Below, piece after piece: positions 1 through 4,799 of a stretch of DNA of 5,157 nucleotides (its first letter is position 1; every line of letters starts with the position of its first letter). A model generated the notes under the pieces. That model ran no database searches. It was not told the origin of the DNA and saw nothing but the letters and a program-made list of their open reading frames with translations. The stretch is from Bacteroidales bacterium (GTDB lineage Bacteria > Bacteroidota > Bacteroidia > Bacteroidales > P3): positions 1 through 5,157 of the forward strand of contig SFPR01000079.1 in the NCBI GenBank assembly GCA_004551865.1, read 5' to 3'. Position numbers and translations under genes: made by a program.

Positions 1-1
1 G

Positions 2-169
2 GCAAGTCATCACGACGGAGGGAACTCATACATATACCGCGAATGGAAAGATAACATATCCGACACCCAAAAAGACAATTTTTTCGACAAGGTTTACAAC
101 GGAAATCTTGAACGCAAGGACATAACGAGATATACGAAAGCAATCGGCAAATATTTTACGGAGATATAA
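2..169 (+). CDS. 3' end of an unrecognised protein (partial)
   Basis: An open frame enters from the left edge and ends at a TAA at 167-169, giving the last 55 residues of a protein that starts outside the window. The tail is hydrophilic and rich in Lys, Asp, Asn, Tyr and Thr, beginning ASHHDGGNSYIY and ending KAIGKYFTEI. I see no membrane segment or catalytic motif and do not recognise the family. It is followed after 27 nt by a strong ribosome binding site and the next plus-strand gene, so it is probably in the same transcript as the FtsK-like gene. Because short FtsK-like ATPases of mobile elements often neighbour replication or mobilisation genes, a Rep or relaxase C-terminus is possible, but nothing visible shows it. 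That it is coding is fairly likely from the open frame, plausible composition and position; it cannot be assigned. Confidence 0.6.
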   Translation, partial: ASHHDGGNSYIYREWKDNISDTQKDNFFDKVYNGNLERKDITRYTKAIGKYFTEI

Positions 170-182
170 AAACAAACGCAAT

Positions 183-188
183 AGGAGG
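183..188 (+). promoter_or_regulatory. Ribosome binding site for the 69-aa gene
   Basis: A perfect AGGAGG lies 8 nt before the ATG at 197. It settles the start of the 69-aa gene and supports a Firmicute-type host. Confidence 0.85.
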
Positions 189-196
189 AATACAAA

Positions 197-406
197 ATGA
201 AATACATTTACATTGTATCTGATATTTTAGACATACACCAAAACCCGACGGCGCGCTATTTTGTCGCCGAGCGCATACCACGCGACGCGGACATTTTATA
301 CTTTTTGAACAATTCGAGCCGCGCGGGAAAGGTTTTGCACGCTTACCCTTGCCCGACGTGGGCGGAGGCACAAAGACTTGCCGAGGAGTGGAACGCGAAA
401 AGATGA
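197..406 (+). CDS. Hypothetical protein, 69 aa, coupled to the FtsK-like gene
   Basis: This gene starts at the ATG 8 nt after a perfect AGGAGG. The product is a small soluble protein with no signal peptide. It opens with a beta-strand-like MKYIYIVSDI, has a basic/acidic middle (RIPRDADILYFLNN), and ends in an amphipathic helix (TWAEAQRLAEEWNAKR). The pattern suggests a compact alpha/beta fold, but I do not recognise the family and assign no function. Its TGA stop overlaps the ATG of the FtsK-like gene as ATGA, which normally implies translational coupling and often a shared process. A small accessory or regulatory partner of the translocase is a reasonable guess and no more. GC is higher than in the 99-aa gene downstream and similar to the FtsK-like gene. 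Confidence 0.8.
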   Translation: MKYIYIVSDILDIHQNPTARYFVAERIPRDADILYFLNNSSRAGKVLHAYPCPTWAEAQRLAEEWNAKR

Positions 407-1428
407 AATACTATCCTGAAACACTTATACAATCGACACTGACGGCACACGGCGCGCCTTGTACGGTTGCGCCTGCGGTGCTGGGCTACACTTGCACGAC
501 ATACACGGCACACCTTGACGGCGGAAACACGCCTACAACGGTCAAAAAGGCTATCGGCGCACTGGAAATCGCTACGGGACAAAAAATCACTTACAACGCG
601 AATACGGGCGTCGGAAACACTTTGAAAATCACAATCCCGAACCCTGAACGCGCTTTCCCTAACTTTTTCGCTTTCGGGCGGAACGCTTACAACAAGTGCG
701 CGGGCGAAATGCTAATCGGAATTGATACTGATAATAAACCTATCACTGCTAACATTATGGACACCCTTTCGGTGCTTGTTGCGGGCGCGACTGGAAGCGG
801 TAAAAGCGTTGCCGTAAATAACCTTGTTTTGTCGCTTGCAATCGGTGCAAAGCCGTCGGAAATCGTCTTTTTAATGATTGACCTGAAACGAACGGAGTTT
901 TCGATATATGACGGACGTTTGCCGCAACTTATTGAACCCGTCGCCTATACGTTCGACGAAGCCCTGCGCCTTATCCGCAAAACCGCCGACGAAATAGACA
1001 AGCGATATAAGATACTACAAGAGAAAGGCAAGAGAAAAGCCGACCTTTCCGACTTTCCGCTTTTCGTGCTTGTTATCGACGAATACGCGCAATTACGACA
1101 AGGCACAAAGGAAGCGCGCGATATGTTGGACACGCTTATGAATAAAGTCGTCAATCTGGGGCGCGCCTGCAATGTGTTTGCAATCATAGCGACGCAAAAT
1201 CCCGTGTTACAAGTTATCAATTCGACCGTCAAATATGGCTGCCAAACAAAAATCTGCCTTTCGGTAAATAATCAAAGACATAGTATCAATATAATTGACT
1301 GCGCAAAGGCGGTTGACCTGCTCGGCAAGGGCGACGCGCTTGTGTCGCTCCCGAACTCGCCTGACCTGCAACGCGTACAAATCTGCGACTTGCCGACAGC
1401 CGACATACAATACATTTTAGGAGAATAG
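403..1428 (+). CDS. Short FtsK/SpoIIIE-family DNA translocase ATPase (alpha-like plus motor region, no membrane or gamma domain)
   Basis: This 341-aa protein is a RecA-fold DNA-pumping ATPase of the FtsK/SpoIIIE/TcpA group. The motor has Walker A GATGSGKS (128-135), MIDLKRTEF (158-166, matching MIDPKMVEL of SpoIIIE), Walker B VLVIDEYA with D226/E227, LGRACNVFAIIATQNP (252-267), and LLGKGDALV near 306-314, the counterpart of LLGRGDMLF. Residues about 15-100 resemble the FtsK alpha domain, ending in a VGIEVPN-like stretch (LKITIPNPE). There are no transmembrane segments, and it stops right after the motor, so the DNA-sequence-reading gamma domain is absent. The ATG at 403 is preferred: it forms an ATGA overlap with the preceding gene, and GAGGAG lies at 383-388, although the 14-nt spacing is long. 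Upstream in-frame starts at 349 or 388 are less convincing. Motors of this size in ICEs, plasmids and phages move DNA during transfer, partitioning or packaging; which applies here is unknown. Confidence 0.93.
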   Translation: MKYYPETLIQSTLTAHGAPCTVAPAVLGYTCTTYTAHLDGGNTPTTVKKAIGALEIATGQKITYNANTGVGNTLKITIPNPERAFPNFFAFGRNAYNKCAGEMLIGIDTDNKPITANIMDTLSVLVAGATGSGKSVAVNNLVLSLAIGAKPSEIVFLMIDLKRTEFSIYDGRLPQLIEPVAYTFDEALRLIRKTADEIDKRYKILQEKGKRKADLSDFPLFVLVIDEYAQLRQGTKEARDMLDTLMNKVVNLGRACNVFAIIATQNPVLQVINSTVKYGCQTKICLSVNNQRHSINIIDCAKAVDLLGKGDALVSLPNSPDLQRVQICDLPTADIQYILGE

Positions 1429-1432
1429 AAAA

Positions 1433-1579
1433 ATGACAATCTATACGCTTTTTATCAATGGCAAACAAAAAGATTACACCGACAAGCGACGCGCCTATGC
1501 GGTTGCCCGCCTTTTCGGAGCGGTAGTATTTACCCGCGAAAGATACATCTATACACTGGAAGAAGTGCTTAAAAAATAA
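1433..1579 (+). CDS. Hypothetical protein, 48 aa
   Basis: A short open frame starts 4 nt after the FtsK-like stop codon. An AGGAGA (1419-1424), inside the last codons of that gene, lies 8 nt before its ATG, so it has a proper translation signal and is probably coupled to the ATPase. The product is basic and starts MTIYTLFINGKQKDYTDKRR, continuing with a helix-like AYAVARLFGAVVFTR and ending YIYTLEEVLKK. It has no Cys and no clear membrane segment. I do not recognise it. Small strand-rich basic proteins of this kind are frequent in phage and ICE operons. The ribosome binding site, tight spacing and codon use like the ATPase gene favour a real gene despite its length. Confidence 0.7.
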   Translation: MTIYTLFINGKQKDYTDKRRAYAVARLFGAVVFTRERYIYTLEEVLKK

Positions 1580-1586
1580 TAAAATC

Positions 1587-1593
1587 AAAGGAG
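1587..1593 (+). promoter_or_regulatory. Ribosome binding site for the 99-aa gene
   Basis: AAAGGAG lies 8 nt before the ATG at 1602. It decides for that ATG over the in-frame TTG at 1596, which would be only 2 nt from the site. Confidence 0.8.
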
Positions 1594-1601
1594 TTTTGAA
1601 A

Positions 1602-1901
1602 ATGGACATTAAAGAACTTGATTGTTTTAGGCAATATTTGGACACTGACAAAATCGCCAAAAAAAATATATATCCATTTGTTTGGTTAAGTGGAAGTAAT
1701 ACGCTTGTTAGCCCTATTGCATATTGCAAAAATGAAATCATCTTACAATGGAACGGCAACCGAAACATTTACCAAAAATGGATAGAGCGAACGGTCAAAA
1801 AGTTTGATAACATATTAAAGGACGGTTATTTTGACAAAGGCGACGGAAGTTGTCCCCCTGCAATAGTATTTGAATTAAAAAATTGTTTAGAAACAAAGTA
1901 A
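1602..1901 (+). CDS. Hypothetical protein, 99 aa, AT-rich
   Basis: This gene starts at the ATG 8 nt after AAAGGAG and ends at TAA just before the terminators, so it is the last gene of the plus-strand block. The product is soluble and basic, with aromatic-rich stretches (IYPFVWLSG, IILQWNGNRNIYQKWIERTVKKF) and a Cys near the end (CPPAIVFELKNC). I do not recognise the family. By my hand count GC is about 33%, against about 50% in sampled rows of the FtsK-like gene, so this gene may have been acquired separately from its operon partners. A 22-nt gap separates it from the 48-aa gene. I saw no convincing promoter there, so it is likely read through from upstream, although its own weak promoter cannot be excluded. 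Confidence 0.82.
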   Translation: MDIKELDCFRQYLDTDKIAKKNIYPFVWLSGSNTLVSPIAYCKNEIILQWNGNRNIYQKWIERTVKKFDNILKDGYFDKGDGSCPPAIVFELKNCLETK

Positions 1902-1906
1902 AGAAA

Positions 1907-1937
1907 AGCCCACGGTTTTGTGCCGTGGGTATCTTTT
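1907..1937. terminator. Rho-independent terminator, probably bidirectional
   Basis: A perfect 7-bp stem, CCCACGG (1909-1915) with CCGTGGG (1923-1929), encloses a 7-nt loop. It is followed on the plus strand by TATCTTTTT. On the minus strand the hairpin is followed by CTTTTCTTTACTTTG, so it can also stop the convergent operon. It sits 7 nt after the plus-strand stop codon. Confidence 0.85.
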
Positions 1938-1946
1938 TGGCCTTTC

Positions 1947-1978
1947 CCGCCCCGTGGTTGCCCCGTGGGCGGTTTTTT
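1947..1978 (+). terminator. Second rho-independent terminator
   Basis: CCGCCC (1947-1952) pairs with GGGCGG (1967-1972), with possible inner pairs, and is followed by six T (1973-1978). This is a strong plus-strand terminator in tandem with the one before it. On the minus strand it lacks a T tract, so it acts mainly on plus-strand transcripts. Confidence 0.83.
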
Positions 1979-1994
1979 ATGCTCGGTTGACAAC

Positions 1995-2879
1995 TTATTC
2001 GTCCGCCGTGCTTTCGCCGTTTTTAAGGCGGTTTATCGCCCTTTGGCTCGGCGGTATCTTTCCGTCTTTCCGCAACAAGTAAATATATTGCGATATTGTG
2101 TTTGCGCTCCGTCCCATTTGCGGGGCTATCTCGGCGGGCGTTTTCCCGTCCTTGACGGCTGCAAGCAAAGCCCTTTCGTCGTCGTCTGTCCACGGCTTGC
2201 GCCTTTCCTTTTCACCGTCTAACAATGTGCTTACATAGTTTATACTATGACCTATTGCGCGGGCTATATCGCTATACGATAACCCACAACGATACAAATA
2301 TATCACACGTTCGCGGTGAATATCCCTGACCGCCGCCCTATGCCATTTATTATCTTTTATGTACCTGTATATCGTCGTCCCGCATACGCCCATTTCTGCG
2401 GCTATTTGGGCGACCGACGCTCCGCCCGCATATAGTTGCCTCATTCTGGCAATCTCAACGCCGTTCGGCTCAAACTTGTTCGGTCTGCCCGTCTTTTTCT
2501 CGCCCCTATATATTGCTATGCTCCAATAGTATTTTGCCATTCCAAGCGACACACCAAGCCTTTCTGCGACTTCTCGGAGCGTTACTCCGTCCGCCCGCAT
2601 TGCAATGGTCTTTTCTATGTTTTCTGCGGTTTTAGGGTTATTATATCGGCGCACATCGTACTCGTGCTGTTTCTGCACTTTCTGCGGTTTCGGCGACTTT
2701 GGTTTTGGGGAGTAGGGCGGTATCACGTACTCGCCCTTTTCCCTTGCCTCGTGTAATATCCCATAATACTGGTATATGCTTATAGGAATTATGTTAAGTG
2801 TTTTTTCTGTCGAATAATGACGGTTATAGCACTCGATTACTTGCTTTTTAATTTCGTCCGTGATTTCTCGTGTTTTCAT
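1995..2879 (-). CDS. Multi-helix-turn-helix DNA-binding protein (tandem HTH array), 294 aa
   Basis: The protein is built from repeated homeodomain-like/resolvase-type HTH units, so it almost certainly binds DNA. Four units align well: 88-122, 143-177, 189-223 and 234-269. They share the pattern G-x-[ST]-x3-[IV]A-x3-[LMI]G-x-S/C, then a hydrophobic recognition helix. Residues about 10-45 may be a fifth, divergent unit. A Pro/Lys-rich linker (about 53-72, SPKPKSPKPQ) separates it from the rest. KKTGRPNKF (128-136) before the second clear unit resembles the GRP linker that precedes the HTH of serine resolvases; the last unit (RKPWTDDDERALL) is SANT/Myb-like. There is no recombinase catalytic domain. 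The start ATG overlaps the YopX-like gene's stop as ATGA. It is the last gene of the minus-strand operon. Roles could be regulator, terminase-small-subunit-like protein or replication/partition factor; sequence alone does not decide. Confidence 0.88.
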   Translation of the reverse strand: MKTREITDEIKKQVIECYNRHYSTEKTLNIIPISIYQYYGILHEAREKGEYVIPPYSPKPKSPKPQKVQKQHEYDVRRYNNPKTAENIEKTIAMRADGVTLREVAERLGVSLGMAKYYWSIAIYRGEKKTGRPNKFEPNGVEIARMRQLYAGGASVAQIAAEMGVCGTTIYRYIKDNKWHRAAVRDIHRERVIYLYRCGLSYSDIARAIGHSINYVSTLLDGEKERRKPWTDDDERALLAAVKDGKTPAEIAPQMGRSANTISQYIYLLRKDGKIPPSQRAINRLKNGESTADE

Positions 2880-3223
2880 TCTTCTTCCTTGTTGTCATAT
2901 ATGTTGCCGACTACTTCATAAGGGCAATCGTCCATTGTTTGCCAATCGTCGCCGATATTGACTAAAAACGCACATTCTGCATTTTGCCACTCTATAAACC
3001 CTTGTGTTCCATTCGGACTTTCTACAATATCGCCCTCAAAAATCTTTTTGCCGTTCTTATCGCATAAGCCTGTAAATTGTCCTATGGTTTTAGGTTTAAT
3101 CATATAAGCGAAGTTCTCATTGTTTTGGTCAATAATGTGATATAGTTCCCACATCTTTACGAGAAAACCATAAATCCATTCGTCGTTATCTACTCGTTTG
3201 CCTCTGAATATAATGTCTCTCAT
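2876..3223 (-). CDS. YopX-like phage protein, 115 aa
   Basis: This matches the YopX family, named after the Bacillus phage SPbeta protein and common in prophages and phages of Firmicutes; its biochemical role is not established as far as I know. Diagnostic stretches are the N-terminal MRDIIFRGKR (1-10), WIYG (16-19), the core around residues 42-67 (IGQFTGLCDKNGKKIFEGDIV) and the C-terminal YEVVGNIYDN (102-111). Length is typical of short family members. I chose the ATG at 3223 because GGAGG (3231-3235) lies 7 nt upstream, the ATG overlaps the previous stop as ATGA, and MRDIIFRG is the usual family start; an in-frame start 33 nt earlier would lie ahead of this signal. The downstream HTH gene overlaps its stop in the same way. 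It is strong evidence for phage-derived content. Confidence 0.9.
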   Translation of the reverse strand: MRDIIFRGKRVDNDEWIYGFLVKMWELYHIIDQNNENFAYMIKPKTIGQFTGLCDKNGKKIFEGDIVESPNGTQGFIEWQNAECAFLVNIGDDWQTMDDCPYEVVGNIYDNKEEE

Positions 3224-3405
3224 TCTTCCACCTCCGCTTGTTTGCATTCTATACAACGTTCAGGGCTACGGTCAGACGTGTGCAGTTGTATTAACTTTCC
3301 AAATAGAGCACAATCCCCAAGGTCGTATGCCAGATATTTGAAGTAGTCGCAACCTGTACAGTATTTATCATTTGGAATATCGATTTCAACTCTTATCTTC
3401 GGCAT
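3220..3405 (-). CDS. Small Cys-cluster (putative zinc-binding) protein, 61 aa
   Basis: The start is the ATG at 3405, 8 nt after GAGGAG (3414-3419); a longer reading from 3471 has no such support and would overlap most of the C-terminal part of the preceding gene. The product has five cysteines, C16-x2-C19, C32 and C51-x2-C54, the kind of spacing expected for a small zinc ribbon or knuckle. The body reads KYCTGCDYFKYL ... GDCALFGK ... RCIECKQAEVEE. Similar tiny Cys proteins are frequent in Clostridia phages and generally lack known function. It overlaps the preceding gene by 13 nt and the YopX-like gene by ATGA, so it belongs to the same translationally coupled string. Metal binding is inference from the Cys spacing. 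Confidence 0.82.
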   Translation of the reverse strand: MPKIRVEIDIPNDKYCTGCDYFKYLAYDLGDCALFGKLIQLHTSDRSPERCIECKQAEVEE

Positions 3406-3734
3406 TTCGTCAACTCCTCTATCATCTTGTCTATATCTCTGACAAGAACCACAAAAGTCGAGCCTGCCCACCCGTTAAAAGCGTCTTTGTCGAACGCTTT
3501 CGTTTTCAACTTGTTCAACACGTCGATTGTGTCCTGCCTTGCAATGCGTAATTCATCGTCCAACAAGGCACACTCGGTTTTAAGTTGCTTATTTTCGGCT
3601 TTCAAATCGTCAATCTTTCGATAACCTGCGTTGTATATCCCCTCTGCAATATCGTCCGCTGTCGTTGTATATACGTTATACATTTCGTCAACGATTTTCG
3701 CCATTTCTTCTATTTGTTCTTTGCCAGTCATCAT
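3393..3734 (-). CDS. Hypothetical YNAGYRKID-motif coiled-coil protein, 113 aa
   Basis: The product begins with an acidic helix (KEQIEEMAKIVDEMYN), then TTADDIAEGIYNAGYRKID, whose YNAGYRKID core is at 34-42. A Lys/Glu/Leu-rich coiled-coil-like segment follows at about 43-79, and a C-terminal part (about 85-113) contains GWAGSTFVVLVRD. The YNAGYRK motif recurs in many uncharacterised phage and prophage proteins of Firmicutes; no function is known to me. AAAGGAG precedes two consecutive ATGs at 3734 and 3731 by 5 and 8 nt, so either may be used. The same motif, encoded by an identical 29-bp DNA stretch, occurs in the partial gene at the right edge, making the two likely relatives. It starts 10 nt after the PAPS reductase-like stop and overlaps the Cys-cluster gene downstream. 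Confidence 0.82.
   Translation of the reverse strand: MMTGKEQIEEMAKIVDEMYNVYTTTADDIAEGIYNAGYRKIDDLKAENKQLKTECALLDDELRIARQDTIDVLNKLKTKAFDKDAFNGWAGSTFVVLVRDIDKMIEELTKCRR
3607..3635. repeat. 29-bp exact direct repeat, copy 1
   Basis: The stretch is identical to 5116-5144 and encodes the YNAGYRKID motif in the same frame on the minus strand. Identity at all codon third positions points to recent duplication or gene conversion rather than protein conservation alone. Confidence 0.9.
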
Positions 3735-3748
3735 TCATACTCCTTTAA
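3728..3748. repeat. 21-bp translation-start repeat, copy 1
   Basis: It matches 4779-4799 at 20 of 21 positions. On the minus strand it carries TTAAAGGAGTAT, then ATGATG. Here it covers the stop region after the PAPS reductase-like gene and the start of the 113-aa gene. Confidence 0.88.
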
Positions 3749-4785
3749 TACTTTATAAATCCGTCGCCGTAAATCTTGTTGAGTTCGTCGAAAACGTGTC
3801 CCATTCCTAAACCCTCTTTCGACGGTTGCCAAACGCCATTTACATACTCACCTCCGCCGATACAGTATTCATACTGGCGAGGATGCGTGCGCTTTAACCT
3901 TTCAAATCTGCTTTCGCCTTTTTCGAGGTGCGCCCCGAAAGCACAAAAGATACAGCCTGTTCTATTGCAACCCGTTGTGCAAAGTTTTTCCGTTCCGCAA
4001 CCATCAATGCCGTAATCTTCAATGCGCATTTGGTCGCTGTCATCTTTATATACGACATCGCCGTAAACGGAAGCAATCGGAATGTTGTTCTCTTTTATAT
4101 ATTGCAAAACATCTTGCTCCGTCCAAAAAGACAATGGTTGGCTTGTCGCCCGTTTTGAGTTAAAGGCATTACACCCATTCATCATCCATATCTTTTCGCG
4201 CAGATTACTTTCGCTTGCCATTGTAGCAAGAATTGGCTTTTTCCCTGTTCTCTTTTCAAATTCTTTTGCAGGCTTCTTTTTCATCACATTGCAACACATA
4301 TGAGAAATTGGTATGTCGCTATCAAGTATTGGTTTCCACTTTGATAAACAGTAACGCGCACCATATTTCTTTACATACTCGCTATTTTCATCAAACTTTG
4401 AAGCCGCTCTTGATAGAGGATTTTTTCTTGCGTCGTATATATCCTGCGAATTTTCCTTACTTATAATCGGATAGCCGTATGTTTTTATTACTTCGTCAAA
4501 GCGCATTTTCGGGCGCAATATCGTTACATTATCGAATGTCTTTACGAACGATTGTATTTCGGGATATTCAAGTCCCGTATTGACAAACACCGCTTCAATG
4601 TCTGGATAAAGTTCACGGGCGATATGTAATAATACCGTGCTATCCTTGCCACCCGAAAACGAAACATATACTTGACCGTCCCAATAATCATACCACTCAC
4701 GAATACGGCGTTTTGTCATTAAGATTTTCGCCGAAAGCGGCAAAGACTGCATTTGTTGTAAATCGCCTTTTGTGTGTTTCATCAT
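3745..4785 (-). CDS. PAPS reductase/PP-loop ATP pyrophosphatase family protein with C-terminal Cys cluster, 346 aa
   Basis: The N-terminal half is a PP-loop (adenine nucleotide alpha hydrolase) fold: SGGKDST at 44-50 binds the ATP/PAPS phosphates, NTGLEYPE (69-76) is the usual following strand, and ATMASESNLRE (187-197) resembles the ES-x2-R segment of PAPS reductases. C164-C165 lie in HMCCNVMKKKP, a position where relatives carry functional cysteines. PLSFWTEQDVLQYI (217-230) is a family hallmark. The C-terminal C263, C269, C273, C278 and C281 (CTTGCNRTGCIFCAFG) could bind zinc or an Fe-S cluster. Family chemistry activates or transfers sulfur or adenylates a substrate. Phage and ICE copies usually lack the rest of sulfate assimilation; DndC, which makes DNA phosphorothioate, is a related architecture, but no Dnd partner is seen here. 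ATG 4785 overlaps the preceding stop as ATGA; the next ATG (4782) has better spacing from AAAGGAG. Substrate unknown. Confidence 0.92.
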   Translation of the reverse strand: MMKHTKGDLQQMQSLPLSAKILMTKRRIREWYDYWDGQVYVSFSGGKDSTVLLHIARELYPDIEAVFVNTGLEYPEIQSFVKTFDNVTILRPKMRFDEVIKTYGYPIISKENSQDIYDARKNPLSRAASKFDENSEYVKKYGARYCLSKWKPILDSDIPISHMCCNVMKKKPAKEFEKRTGKKPILATMASESNLREKIWMMNGCNAFNSKRATSQPLSFWTEQDVLQYIKENNIPIASVYGDVVYKDDSDQMRIEDYGIDGCGTEKLCTTGCNRTGCIFCAFGAHLEKGESRFERLKRTHPRQYEYCIGGGEYVNGVWQPSKEGLGMGHVFDELNKIYGDGFIKY

Positions 4786-4799
4786 TTATACTCCTTTAA
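4779..4799. repeat. 21-bp translation-start repeat, copy 2
   Basis: This is the partner of 3728-3748 (20 of 21 identical). It carries the AAAGGAG ribosome binding site (4791-4797), the stop of the preceding gene and the ATGATG start of the PAPS reductase-like gene, so the two copies bracket that gene. Confidence 0.88.

Noticed and set aside
349..402. An upstream extension of the FtsK-like gene (starts at 349 or GTG 388)
   Set aside because: It would overlap most of the end of the 69-aa gene, has no good ribosome binding site, and adds residues unlike the alpha domain. ATG 403 gives a clean ATGA overlap.
1286..1768. A 160-codon minus-strand open frame across the end of the FtsK-like gene and into the 99-aa gene
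   Set aside because: It overlaps three plus-strand genes with good ribosome binding sites, and its translation has low-complexity, Arg/Ser/Cys-rich shadow character. It has no motif.
1986..1994. Short palindrome GTTGACAAC just after the HTH gene stop, considered as an operator
   Set aside because: Only 4-bp arms around one base, with no second copy nearby and no promoter beside it; likely chance.
2436..2756. A plus-strand open frame of 106 codons
   Set aside because: It lies wholly antisense to the tandem HTH gene, whose protein motifs are clear; it has no plausible domain.
3776..4466. Several plus-strand open frames of 60-80 codons
   Set aside because: All are antisense to the PAPS reductase-like gene, which has multiple family motifs along its whole length.
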